In this document: in pieces, positions 1 to 7,531 of the stretch
How the letters are laid out: every line of letters starts with the position of its first letter
Numbering within the stretch: the first letter of the stretch is position 1
Source of the DNA: JANPBY01 sp031430645
Lineage (GTDB): Bacteria; Actinomycetota; Actinomycetes; DATJPE01
Assembly (NCBI GenBank): GCA_031430645.1
Contig: JANPBY010000080.1
Location: forward strand, 25,744-89,743
Reading direction: 5' to 3'
Length of the DNA: 64,000 bases
Translations under genes and position numbers: made by a program
The notes under the pieces: model-generated
The model's input: the letters and a program-made list of their open reading frames with translations, nothing else
The model's database searches: none
Told to the model about the DNA's origin: nothing

Positions 1-78
1 CAACTGGGCGAGGTACTGCACCAGGTTGAAGACGAAGCTGTCGTAGTTGTCGACCACGAGGATGCGGACGGGGGTCAC
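1..78 (-). CDS. Anthranilate / aminodeoxychorismate synthase component II (glutamine amidotransferase), N-terminal fragment
   Basis: Only the first 26 codons lie in the window; the gene continues beyond the left edge. The visible N-terminus (GTG start, then TPVRILVVDNYDSFVFNLV) is the classic opening of TrpG/PabA class I glutamine amidotransferases, which release ammonia from glutamine for anthranilate or aminodeoxychorismate synthesis. The fragment is too short to tell TrpG from PabA. In mycobacteria trpG sits at this spot next to the crgA/DUF881 genes. Its start overlaps the stop of the upstream small membrane protein gene by 4 nt (GTGA), so the two are probably translationally coupled. Confidence 0.85.
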   Translation of the reverse strand, partial: MTPVRILVVDNYDSFVFNLVQYLAQL

Positions 79-242
79 GCCCCCGAGTCTTCCACGGTCA
101 CATCGGTGAAAGGCAGCCGAGGCTCGGCCCACGGGAAGACCACGGTGAACAACAGGGTCACCGCGGCGGCGAGCATCACCAGACAAAGGAGAAGCTTCAC
201 CGGCCAGGCCCCCGGGAGCCGCCGCCACAGCGCGGAGTACAC
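75..242 (-). CDS. Small membrane protein, 55 aa
   Basis: Small hypothetical protein starting at a GTG just after the sortase stop. It has a short basic N-terminus (YSALWRRLPGAWPVK), one clear transmembrane helix (about residues 16-37, LLLCLVMLAAAVTLLFTVVF) and a short acidic tail. The start was chosen because it leaves 5 nt after the sortase stop; the reading frame stays open upstream, inside the sortase gene. The stop overlaps the downstream glutaminase start by 4 nt. Small one-helix proteins of this kind occur between sortase and trpG/pabA in other actinobacteria. Function unknown; a role beside the sortase is only an inference from position. Confidence 0.7.
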   Translation of the reverse strand: MYSALWRRLPGAWPVKLLLCLVMLAAAVTLLFTVVFPWAEPRLPFTDVTVEDSGA

Positions 243-247
243 GGTGC

Positions 248-949
248 TCAGCCCTTCTGCGCGAGGAGCTCGGGCGGCGGCCCTTCGGCCTTCGGTCGCG
301 TCTCGGTGAGCGCGCCGTAGGTGATCCACCGCTCATAGGAGGCCCAGCGAGGGTTGCAGGTCGTCAAGGTGATGAGCGCCTCGGTCGGCTTGGCACCGGG
401 TTTGTTGGGCACTGGCAAGATCACTGAGACCTTGGTAGGCCTGACGATTTCGGTGCTGCGCACGGTGTAGACGTACCAGGTCTCCTCGGTCTCGACATAG
501 ACCTTGTCGCCGATCTTGACCGCGGGGATGTTGCGAAACGGCTCGCCGTTGGTCGCGCGATGGCCCGCGACGGCGAAGTTGCCGATCTCGCCAGGATCCT
601 GGGAAGCCGGGTAGTGACCGATCGTCCCGCGAAGGTCAGACAGCGCGACACCCTCGACGACAGCCTTCGCCCAGTTCTTGCCGAGGCTGGGGATGTACAT
701 GATGGCGAAGCTGTCGCCGGGCTTGACAGCCGCCGTCGGCAGCTCCGGTGCGCCCCCCGAGGGTGCTGGAGAGGCCTCGACCTGGGGCCGGGTCCACTGC
801 TCCTCGAGCTGGGTCCGGGCGTCAGCCTCGATCGCGTTCGCGGAGACGTTGGTCCAGACGAGCTGATAGACACAAAAGAGCAAGACGATCAGCCCGAGGG
901 TGATCAGGAGTTCGCCGGTGCCGCGGATCGTGGCGCGTACCCCGTTCAT
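248..949 (-). CDS. Class E sortase
   Basis: Cysteine transpeptidase that would anchor surface proteins to the cell wall; class E enzymes of high-GC Gram-positives favour LAXTG signals. The 233-aa protein has an N-terminal signal-anchor helix (about 12-30) and a sortase domain with the catalytic His in VAGHRATNGEPF, the catalytic Cys in TLTTCNPRW and the Arg in YERWITYGAL. Its start overlaps the stop of the DUF881 gene by 4 nt (ATGA), so they form one operon. The pairing of sortase E and DUF881 beside crgA is common in actinobacteria. No sortase substrate gene was seen in the window. Confidence 0.93.
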   Translation of the reverse strand: MNGVRATIRGTGELLITLGLIVLLFCVYQLVWTNVSANAIEADARTQLEEQWTRPQVEASPAPSGGAPELPTAAVKPGDSFAIMYIPSLGKNWAKAVVEGVALSDLRGTIGHYPASQDPGEIGNFAVAGHRATNGEPFRNIPAVKIGDKVYVETEETWYVYTVRSTEIVRPTKVSVILPVPNKPGAKPTEALITLTTCNPRWASYERWITYGALTETRPKAEGPPPELLAQKG

Positions 950-1722
950 GAAGCACCCTCGGCCCAGGTCAGCTCAGGGAGTCCGGGCGCCGCAGGCAGG
1001 GTCACCTGCGCGAGCCGTTTCTCGTCGTAGCGAACGCCCGCGATCGCGACATAGTCGCGGAAGAGGAGCACATCGGGCTCGGCGGCCAAGGCCTGGGACA
1101 ACGTGGCGGGGTCTCCGACACCCATGATGACGAACGGCGGGGAGTAGACACGACCGGCCAGGATCAAGGTGTTGCCGACACAGCGAACCGCGCTGGTCGC
1201 AATCAGCCGTTGATCCATCACCTGCACACCCGCCGCACCGCCACGCCACAAGGCATTGACGACCCCTTGGACATCTTGCTGATGGACCACGAAGTCGTCG
1301 GGTCCAAGACCGTCGGGGCGAGGATCGCCTGGCCGGAGCGCAGGGGCGTCATCGAGGGTGACCCGAACGCCAGGGCCGGTGATCTCTGCGAGCCCGGTGG
1401 AGGGCGCGAGCGCCGCAGCTCGGGCGTCCAGCTGAGTCTGCAGGCCCGTACCCACGCCCGCAGTCAGGGACTCGACCTCTGCCCGGGCCTGGTCGACCTG
1501 GGCCTGGGCCACGTCACCTTGACGGTCACCGGCGCGGATCAAGGACTCCAGATCGGTCCGGGTACCTGCTCGCAGATCGGTCCCCTTCGCAGTGACCGAA
1601 CTGGCCACGAGGAGCAGCCCGGCGGTTGCCGAAACGGCCAAGACGGCGACGTGCCAGCCACGAGGGCGTCGCACCGCGTGGCCTCCTTGACGGACAGGTG
1701 TGGGCGATCTGCCCCTTGTCAC
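946..1722 (-). CDS. DUF881 family membrane-anchored protein
   Basis: 258-aa protein starting at GTG, with a basic N-terminus, one membrane helix (about 24-44), then an extracytoplasmic coiled-coil-like segment and the DUF881 fold (ITGPGVRVTLDDAP, VVNALWRGGAAGVQVM, NTLILAGRVYSPPFVI). DUF881 proteins are found near division genes in actinobacteria and firmicutes (YlxW/YlxX-like); their biochemical role is unknown. It is divergent from crgA across a 57-nt gap and co-transcribed with the sortase. Position suggests an envelope or division-related role (inference). Confidence 0.88.
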   Translation of the reverse strand: MTRGRSPTPVRQGGHAVRRPRGWHVAVLAVSATAGLLLVASSVTAKGTDLRAGTRTDLESLIRAGDRQGDVAQAQVDQARAEVESLTAGVGTGLQTQLDARAAALAPSTGLAEITGPGVRVTLDDAPALRPGDPRPDGLGPDDFVVHQQDVQGVVNALWRGGAAGVQVMDQRLIATSAVRCVGNTLILAGRVYSPPFVIMGVGDPATLSQALAAEPDVLLFRDYVAIAGVRYDEKRLAQVTLPAAPGLPELTWAEGAS

Positions 1723-1779
1723 CTACGCTAACTGACGTCCCGGGAGTGCCCCGGGGTTCCCCTGCTGAGGAGACCAGCG

Positions 1780-2037
1780 GTGCCGAAGTCCCCGGTCCGT
1801 CGCAAGAGGGCCTACACCCCGCCTCCGCTGCCGCACGAGATGGTGGCTCCCAAGGAGCGGCGGTGGATCGCTCCGCTCATGGTGACGCTGTTCATCCTCG
1901 GCCTGATCTACCTTGTCCTGTGGTACCTCGCAGGCAATGACATCCCCGTCATGAAGGACCTGAGCTCCCTCGCTAACGTCGCCATCGGCTTCGGTCTGAT
2001 CCTTGGGGGCTTCGTCTGCGCCACCCAGTGGAGGTAG
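1780..2037 (+). CDS. crgA: Cell division protein CrgA
   Basis: 85-aa actinobacterial division protein that helps assemble the divisome by contacting FtsZ, FtsI and FtsQ in mycobacteria and influences septation in Streptomyces. The sequence shows a basic cytoplasmic N-terminus (MPKSPVRRKRAYTPPP), then two membrane helices (about 28-50 and 62-82), ending in CATQWR. GTG start preceded by GAGGAG about 9 nt upstream. Length and two-helix layout match the family. Divergent from the DUF881/sortase operon. Confidence 0.95.
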   Translation: MPKSPVRRKRAYTPPPLPHEMVAPKERRWIAPLMVTLFILGLIYLVLWYLAGNDIPVMKDLSSLANVAIGFGLILGGFVCATQWR

Positions 2038-2046
2038 CGGTACGGA

Positions 2047-2060
2047 TTACACGCGTGTAA
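2047..2060. promoter_or_regulatory. Perfect 14-bp palindrome, candidate operator
   Basis: TTACACGCGTGTAA is a perfect palindrome between crgA and the cupin gene. Dyads of this size commonly bind dimeric regulators, but no regulator gene is adjacent. It may control the cupin-nitrilase pair; it is too short to be a terminator. Confidence 0.3.
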
Positions 2061-2171
2061 CTCGGTCCACAGGCTTTGTCCCCACTGTGTACAAGTGCGC
2101 GATCCGGACTGAGGCCTACTGGCGGTTCGGGGGCGCTAGCGCGGCGGCCCGGCTTGGTGGACACTGCCGGG

Positions 2172-2648
2172 ATGACCCACCGCATGATCAGAGCTGGCGA
2201 GGGTGAGGTACTTGGGGCGATAGACGGTTGTCGAGACCGCTTCTTGATCGACTCCAAAGACTGGGGCGGCAGGTTCGCCGTGGTCGAGCACCTGCTGGCG
2301 CCGCATTCGATCGCCGCGCCGATGCACCGGCACACCAAGGAAGATGAGTTCAGCCTCATCCTCGAAGGCCGCGTCTGGTACCACGCCGCCGGCGAGGAGC
2401 ATGTAGCGGAAGTTGGCGATCTGGTTTTCAAACCACGCGGGGAGTGGCACACCTTCTGGAACGCTGCCGATCAGCCAGCCCGAGTACTCGAGATCATCAG
2501 CCCCGGAGGTCTCGAGGAAGCCTTTCGAATCATCGACTCAGCCCCCCCGGATCTGGACCTTGGCCCGATCGTCGGTCCCTACGGATGCGAAGGCGACATG
2601 GACGCCACCCTCCCGATCATGGAGAAGTACGGCCTCACCTTCGGGTGA
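2172..2648 (+). CDS. Cupin domain protein
   Basis: 158-aa single-domain cupin. The metal-binding cupin motif 1 is clear (PMHRHTKEDEFSLILEGRV) and motif 2 follows (VGDLVFKPRGEWHTFWNAAD). The ATG start begins MTHRMIRAGEGEVLGAI; the frame remains open further upstream, but the upstream part reads as non-coding sequence. Small cupins of this type bind a metal and act as dioxygenases, isomerases or sensors; the substrate cannot be told from sequence. It lies 77 nt upstream of a nitrilase gene on the same strand, so a shared role in handling nitriles or their products is possible but unproven. Confidence 0.8.
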   Translation: MTHRMIRAGEGEVLGAIDGCRDRFLIDSKDWGGRFAVVEHLLAPHSIAAPMHRHTKEDEFSLILEGRVWYHAAGEEHVAEVGDLVFKPRGEWHTFWNAADQPARVLEIISPGGLEEAFRIIDSAPPDLDLGPIVGPYGCEGDMDATLPIMEKYGLTFG

Positions 2649-2670
2649 CTGCCTCGTTCTGGCCCGCGCA

Positions 2671-2715
2671 GCTCAGCGTCGATCAGCTCACCGTCGATCA
2701 GCTCACCGTCGATCA
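2671..2715 (+). repeat. 15-bp tandem repeat, 3 copies, upstream of nitrilase
   Basis: Three head-to-tail copies of GCTCACCGTCGATCA (the first with one mismatch) end directly before the GGGAGA ribosome-binding site of the nitrilase. They lie in the leader between cupin and nitrilase. This is one of many short tandem duplications at gene edges in this window. Confidence 0.9.
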
Positions 2716-2725
2716 GGGAGAACAC

Positions 2726-3688
2726 ATGACCGGGCAGTCCGTGAAAGTGGCCGTCGTTCAACGGCCACCCGTTCTGTTGGATCGGGACTCCACCCTGAAG
2801 GCCGCCGTCGAGGCGGTGTCCGAGGTCGCTGACGCCGGAGCCGCGCTGGTGGTCTTCCCTGAGACCTACCTGCCCGGCTACCCGGTCTGGATCTGGGCGC
2901 TGCGCCCCGGCGACGACTACCAGCTCAGCCAGGAGATCCACGCTCAGCTGCTGGCCAACAGCGTCGACCTGTCCACCGACGACCTTGCGCCACTGCAGGA
3001 AGCGGCTGCGGAGCGGGGCGTGGTCGTCGTGTGTGGCATCCACGAACGGGAGGGCTCGTTCAGCAGAGCGACGCTCTACAACACCTTGGTCACCATCGGA
3101 GCCGACGGCACGATCCTCAACCGGCACCGCAAGCTGGTGCCCACCAACCCCGAGCGGATGGTGTGGGGGCAGGGCGACGCGTCCGGCCTTCGCGTCATCG
3201 ACACGCCGTTCGGTCGCGTCGGGGGCTTGATCTGCTGGGAGAACTACATGCCCCTGGCGCGGTACACCCTCTACGCCGAAGGTGTCCAGATCTACATCGC
3301 CTCCACCTGGGACAGCGGCGACGCATGGATCGCCTCCATGCGACACATCGCCTCCGAGGGCCGTTGCTGGGTCATCGGCTCAGGATGCGCCCTTGCCACC
3401 CGCGACATACCGGAGAACTTCCCCTCCCGAGAGACGGTCTTCGAAGGACCGGACAGGTGGCTCAATCCAGGCGACTCGATGATCGTGGCACCCACCGGTG
3501 ATGTAGTTGCCGGGCCACTCCACGAGGAGTACGGGATTCTGTACGCCGACATCGACGCCAGCCAAGCAAGCAACGAGCACCGCACCCTAGACGTCGCCGG
3601 GCACTATGGACGCCCCGACATCTTCACACTCACGGTGGACCGCTCGCCTCGACTGCCCATTCACACCAAGTTCGACTCAGCGGGCTAG
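2726..3688 (+). CDS. Nitrilase (carbon-nitrogen hydrolase family)
   Basis: 320-aa enzyme of the nitrilase superfamily that hydrolyses nitriles to carboxylic acid and ammonia through a thioimidate intermediate. The catalytic triad is complete: Glu46 (VVFPETYLPGYP), Lys136 (NRHRKLVPTNPE) and Cys170 (GGLICWENYMPLAR). The context around the Cys (CWEN) and the HRKL motif are those of true aliphatic/aromatic nitrilases rather than amidases. ATG start with GGGAGA 5-10 nt upstream. It follows a cupin gene and converges with a thiolase gene, their stop codons overlapping by 4 nt. This pair sits inside otherwise conserved origin-proximal genes, so it is probably an insertion. Confidence 0.9.
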   Translation: MTGQSVKVAVVQRPPVLLDRDSTLKAAVEAVSEVADAGAALVVFPETYLPGYPVWIWALRPGDDYQLSQEIHAQLLANSVDLSTDDLAPLQEAAAERGVVVVCGIHEREGSFSRATLYNTLVTIGADGTILNRHRKLVPTNPERMVWGQGDASGLRVIDTPFGRVGGLICWENYMPLARYTLYAEGVQIYIASTWDSGDAWIASMRHIASEGRCWVIGSGCALATRDIPENFPSRETVFEGPDRWLNPGDSMIVAPTGDVVAGPLHEEYGILYADIDASQASNEHRTLDVAGHYGRPDIFTLTVDRSPRLPIHTKFDSAG

Positions 3689-4851
3689 AGGCGTTCGAGG
3701 ATGGTGGCGTTCGCCAGGCCGCCGCCCTCGCACATCGTCTGCAGGCCGTACGTCGTCCCGCTGTCGCGCAGGTGATGCACCAACGTCGTCATCAGCCGAG
3801 CACCCGACCCGCCTAAGGGGTGTCCCAAGGCGATCGCCCCGCCGTGAACGTTGAGGGTCTTGGGGTCGGCAGCGGTCTCGGCGAGCCAGGCGAGCGGCAC
3901 GGGGGCGAAGGCCTCGTTGACCTCGAACGCCCCGATGTCGGCGAGGCTCAGTCCGGAGCGATCCAGCGCCTTAGCGGTGGCGGGGATCGGAGCCGTCAGC
4001 ATCATCACCGGGTCGGCGCCGGCGAGCACGGCCGTATGGATGCGCGCGATCGGTCGGAGGCCAAGCTCGACAGCCTTCTCCGACGTCATCATGAGCAAGG
4101 CCGCTGCCCCGTCGGAGATCTGCGATGACGAGGCCGCCGTGACTACGCCACCCTCCCTGAAAGGGGTCTTGAGCGCGCCAAGGGACTCCCGCGTCCCCCC
4201 GCGTCGGATGCCTTCATCGACGGCGACCACGGTCCCGTCGGGAAGGGTCACGGACGCGATCTGCGCCTCGAACGCGCCGCTGTCCGTGGCTGCCGCAGCC
4301 CGCTCATGGGACTCAAGCGCAAAGGAGTCGAGCTGTTCGCGCGACAACGTCCATTGGGCGGCGATCAGCTCCGCGCCCACGCCCTGGTTGAAGAACGGCG
4401 TGCCGGCCGCGGCCAACTCCGCGGCGTAGCGGTCGAGCACGGTCTGACCAAAGGGCATCCCCCCGGTGGCCGAGGAGCCGAGGGTCACCCTCGACATGGA
4501 CTCCACGCCGCCGGCGACGACCACGTCGTACTGCCCGCTGATCAGTCCGGCGGCGGCGAAGTGCACCGACTGTTGCGACGAGCCGCACTGCCGGTCGATG
4601 GTCACCCCAGGGACCGACTCCGGCCAACCGGCCGCAAGGACCGCGCTGCGGCCGACGTTGAAGGTCTGCTCACCGACCTGGGAGACGCAGCCCCAGATGA
4701 CATCGTCGACCACCTCGGGCTCGAGGCCGGTTCGCTCGACGAGGGCGCGCAACACGTGCGCGGAGAGGTCGACCGGGTGGACTTCGGACAGGACACCCCC
4801 CCGCCGACCGACGGGCGTACGAACGGCTTCGACGATCACGGCATCGCGCAT
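3685..4851 (-). CDS. Acetyl-CoA acetyltransferase (thiolase family)
   Basis: 388-aa thiolase that condenses or cleaves acyl-CoA (fatty acid degradation or acetoacetyl-CoA formation). The active-site Cys is in DRQCGSSQQSVHFAAAGL, the His in NVNEAFAPVPLAW-type context (EVNEAFAP) and GHPLGGSGARLM, and the second Cys in QTMCEGGGLANA. Start ATG (MRDAVIVEAVRTPVGRRGG) is the standard thiolase opening. The reading frame is open further upstream but overlaps the rhomboid gene, so the internal ATG is preferred. Sequence alone does not separate degradative from biosynthetic use. Confidence 0.92.
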   Translation of the reverse strand: MRDAVIVEAVRTPVGRRGGVLSEVHPVDLSAHVLRALVERTGLEPEVVDDVIWGCVSQVGEQTFNVGRSAVLAAGWPESVPGVTIDRQCGSSQQSVHFAAAGLISGQYDVVVAGGVESMSRVTLGSSATGGMPFGQTVLDRYAAELAAAGTPFFNQGVGAELIAAQWTLSREQLDSFALESHERAAAATDSGAFEAQIASVTLPDGTVVAVDEGIRRGGTRESLGALKTPFREGGVVTAASSSQISDGAAALLMMTSEKAVELGLRPIARIHTAVLAGADPVMMLTAPIPATAKALDRSGLSLADIGAFEVNEAFAPVPLAWLAETAADPKTLNVHGGAIALGHPLGGSGARLMTTLVHHLRDSGTTYGLQTMCEGGGLANATILERL

Positions 4852-4861
4852 GACGGCGAGG

Positions 4862-5788
4862 TTACTCGCGAGTAGCCCGCCGGGGCGCAGCTCCCGCGGT
4901 GTTCGGGTCCTGGAGCTGCTCGACGATGGGTCCGTACCTCGGGCTGTCCTTGATCTGCGCAGTCCGCCACGCAACGAGGACCATGCACCCGAGGAGCACC
5001 GCGAGGCAGCCAACCACCGCCACCGGGGTCCGTACCGACGCCGGCGGATACGCGAAGATCGCCCCGACGACCGCACCTGCCGCCAGACCGCCGAGGTGTG
5101 CACGCCAGTCGATGGTCCCCGGGATGACGATCGGCAGCGCCAAGTTGATGACGATCAGCGCAGCGAGCCCACGCACGTCGAAGTTCATCCGGCGGGCCAC
5201 CACGAGCATCGCTCCGAAGATCCCGAAGATCGCCCCCGAAGCCCCGACCGAGGGCTGCACCGGGGAGTTGAACAGGTAGGACGAGACCCCTCCCGCGAAG
5301 CCGGCCAGCAGATAGAGCGTCGCGAACCGGATCCGTCCGAGCCATCGCTCCAGGGTCGGCCCCATCACCCACAGGGCATACATGTTGAGCAGGATGTGCA
5401 AGATCCCCGCGTGCACCACCATCACCGTCACCAGCCGGTAGTACTCCCCGGCGGCCACCTCGACGCCGATGAGCTCAAGCGCTCGGGTCACGGTGCCGTT
5501 GACCCCACCGGTGACGAGCTGCAGGACGAAGACCACGACGGTGCCGGCGACGATGATCCGGGTGACCAGCCCGTCGCTCGAGGAGACCTTGCCGCCCGCC
5601 ACAGTCCGCACCTCACGGACCGACGCTGCGCCCTCCTTGATGCACTCGGGACACTGGAACCCCACCGACGCCGAGGTCATGCAGTCCGGACAGATCGGTC
5701 GCTCGCACCGCGCGCAGCGGATGTAGGTCTCCCGCTCTGGATGGCGGTAGCACGTGGGAGGGGCGGAGACCTCAGGGGTGTCGGTCAT
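4862..5788 (-). CDS. Rhomboid family intramembrane serine protease
   Basis: 308-aa rhomboid protease. An N-terminal zinc-binding B-box-like region (Cys/His pattern CYRH..CARCERPICPDC..CPEC, residues 13-50) precedes six or seven membrane helices. The catalytic Ser is in GASGAIFG and the His in DWRAHLGGLAAG; the helix-4 LNMYALWVMGP motif is also present. Such proteins cleave single-pass membrane substrates; the natural substrate is unknown. It is followed by 10 nt and then the thiolase gene on the same strand. Actinobacteria keep a rhomboid gene next to the cyclophilin gene near the origin, as here. Confidence 0.93.
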   Translation of the reverse strand: MTDTPEVSAPPTCYRHPERETYIRCARCERPICPDCMTSASVGFQCPECIKEGAASVREVRTVAGGKVSSSDGLVTRIIVAGTVVVFVLQLVTGGVNGTVTRALELIGVEVAAGEYYRLVTVMVVHAGILHILLNMYALWVMGPTLERWLGRIRFATLYLLAGFAGGVSSYLFNSPVQPSVGASGAIFGIFGAMLVVARRMNFDVRGLAALIVINLALPIVIPGTIDWRAHLGGLAAGAVVGAIFAYPPASVRTPVAVVGCLAVLLGCMVLVAWRTAQIKDSPRYGPIVEQLQDPNTAGAAPRRATRE

Positions 5789-5802
5789 CGAATGGACGCC
5801 TT

Positions 5803-5827
5803 GCTGAGCAGCAATGCGCTGCTCAGC
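5803..5827 (-). terminator. Hairpin at the ppiA stop codon
   Basis: A perfect 10-bp stem (GCTGAGCAGC / GCTGCTCAGC) with a 5-nt loop overlaps the last codons and stop of the cyclophilin gene. There is no U-run, so it may act as an attenuator or 3'-end stabiliser rather than a classical terminator. Confidence 0.5.
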
Positions 5828-6353
5828 CCTCGCGCCGCTCCAGGGTCACAGACTCGATGATGACGTCCTTCTTGGGCCGGTCCTGCGCGCCGGTCTCGAC
5901 CGCACCGATCGTGTCGACGACTGCGCGACCGTCGGCGTTGGTGACCTTGCCGAAGATCGTGTGCTTGTTGGTCAGCCACGAGGTCGCGGCGACGGTGATG
6001 AAGAACTGCGAGCCATTGGTGTGGGGGCCGGCGTTGGCCATCGCCAAGAGGTACGGCTCGTTGAAGGAGAGCTCGGGGTGGAATTCGTCATTGAACCGGT
6101 AGCCCGGCCCGCCGGTGCCGGTGCCGAGCGGGTCACCGCCTTGGATCATGAAGTTGCTGATCACCCGGTGGAAGACCGTGCCGTCATAGAGGTTGACCGT
6201 TGTGGGCTGACCCGAGCGCGGGTCGGTCCACTCCTTCTCCCCCGTGGCCAGCTCGACGAAGTTGCGCACCGTCTTGGGCGCGTGGTTCTCGAACAACTCA
6301 ATCTCGATGTCGCCGTAGTTGGTGTGCAGGGTGGTGAACAGGCTCTCGGCCAC
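5823..6353 (-). CDS. ppiA: Peptidyl-prolyl cis-trans isomerase (cyclophilin type)
   Basis: 176-aa cytoplasmic cyclophilin that speeds proline isomerisation during folding. Typical motifs are FENHAPKTVRNFVELATG, YDGTVFHRVISNFMIQGGDP (catalytic Arg in FHRV), GPHTNGSQFFITVAATSWL and KHTIFGKV. GTG start (MAESLFTTLHTNYGDIEIELF). Located between the rhomboid gene and tRNA-Ala, the same place as ppiA in mycobacteria and Streptomyces. Confidence 0.95.
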   Translation of the reverse strand: MAESLFTTLHTNYGDIEIELFENHAPKTVRNFVELATGEKEWTDPRSGQPTTVNLYDGTVFHRVISNFMIQGGDPLGTGTGGPGYRFNDEFHPELSFNEPYLLAMANAGPHTNGSQFFITVAATSWLTNKHTIFGKVTNADGRAVVDTIGAVETGAQDRPKKDVIIESVTLERREG

Positions 6354-6434
6354 GGGTGGGGCTCACTTCCAGGAAAGGCGTGCGGGCGGGGTGAATCCAA
6401 CCACGAGTCCCTCGCAGGGCTGCGGGGGAACCTG

Positions 6435-6507
6435 TGGAGACGAGGGGAATCGAACCCCTAACCCCCGCCTTGCAAAGGCGGTGCTCTGCCAATTGAGCTA
6501 CGTCCCC
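6435..6507 (-). tRNA. tRNA-Ala (anticodon TGC)
   Basis: 73-nt cloverleaf on the minus strand. Acceptor stem GGGGACG pairs with CGTCTCC (one G-T), discriminator A; D-arm TAGCTCAATTGGCAGAGCA; anticodon arm CCGCCTTTGCAAGGCGG with anticodon TGC; T-arm GGGGTTCGATTCCCC. The 3' CCA is not encoded. Lies between ppiA and the ABC transporter genes. Confidence 0.97.
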
Positions 6508-6592
6508 TTTCGGGAGAGACCAGGGTAGCCCGCGGGAGGACACGCACCGAAACCCGAGGTGCCGACCGGCCGCGGCTGAGAGGGTGAGCGCC

Positions 6593-7531
6593 ATGACGGT
6601 CATCGAAGTCACCGGCGCCCACAAGACGTACGCCCGATTCCGGAAGCCACCCGAGAAGGCCGTCGACGGCCTCGACCTGGTGGTGGAGCAGGGCGGCGTG
6701 CACGGCTTCCTCGGCCCGAACGGGTCGGGCAAAACCACAACCATCCGGATGCTGCTCGGGCTCGTGGGCTCCGACGGCGGTGACCTACGGCTATTCGGCC
6801 GATCGGTTCCGCACGCGCTCCCGGAGGTCACCCCTCACATAGGTGCGCTCGTGGAGACCCCGCTGTTCTTTCCGAACTTCACCGGGCGGCTCAACCTGCG
6901 CCTGCTCGCCGATGTGGCCGGCGTTCCCGCCGCGCGGGTCGAGGAGTGTCTGGAGATCGTCGACCTCCGCGAACGCGCCGACGACAAGTTCAAGAGTTAC
7001 TCCCTGGGCATGAAACAGCGCCTCGGGATCGCTGCCGCCCTGCTCAAGAAGCCGCGGCTGCTGATCCTCGATGAGCCCAGCAACGGCCTCGATCCCCAAG
7101 GGATCGTCGACGTCCGCGGTCTGCTCCGGCAGCTCGGATCAGATGGGCACACCACGGTGTTCCTCTCCAGCCACCTGCTGGGCGAGGTCCAGCAGGTGTG
7201 CGACCACGTGACGATCCTGGCCCGGGGTCGGCGAGTGGCCCACGGTCGGGTGTCCGACGTGCTGGCTGCCTCGTCGACGACGGCAGACGTACGTCTCCGC
7301 GTCGCCGACCCGATGGGGGCGCACGCGGTGCTCGAGTCCGCCGGTTTCCGGCTCACCTCCCTCGGTGACTCCTGGGCCGTGCACGACGTCGCCGATCCGT
7401 CGTCGATCACTCGCACCCTGGCCGACGCCGGGCACTACCTCAGTGAGCTGAGCCCGATGGCCGCCGACTTGGAAAGCGTGTTCCTCGAGCTGACCTCCGG
7501 AGTGGGTCGCGATGAAAGGAGCCCGGCATGA
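6593..7531 (+). CDS. ABC transporter ATP-binding protein
   Basis: 312-aa ATPase subunit of an ABC exporter of the CcmA/DrrA class. It has Walker A (GPNGSGKT), Q-loop region, signature (YSLGMKQRLGIA), Walker B (LLILDEPSNGLDP) and H-loop (TVFLSSHLLGEVQQ), plus the DrrA-like C-terminal extension. The ATG at 6593 is preferred over the GTG at 6584, because GAGAGG lies 9 nt before the ATG but directly abuts the GTG. Its stop overlaps the permease start by 4 nt (ATGA), so the two form one exporter. The substrate is unknown. Confidence 0.93.
   Translation: MTVIEVTGAHKTYARFRKPPEKAVDGLDLVVEQGGVHGFLGPNGSGKTTTIRMLLGLVGSDGGDLRLFGRSVPHALPEVTPHIGALVETPLFFPNFTGRLNLRLLADVAGVPAARVEECLEIVDLRERADDKFKSYSLGMKQRLGIAAALLKKPRLLILDEPSNGLDPQGIVDVRGLLRQLGSDGHTTVFLSSHLLGEVQQVCDHVTILARGRRVAHGRVSDVLAASSTTADVRLRVADPMGAHAVLESAGFRLTSLGDSWAVHDVADPSSITRTLADAGHYLSELSPMAADLESVFLELTSGVGRDERSPA

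Noticed and set aside
2076..2084. Isolated TTGTCCCCA DnaA-box-like sequence downstream of crgA
   Set aside because: A single weak box with no neighbours; such 9-mers are expected by chance in GC-rich DNA.
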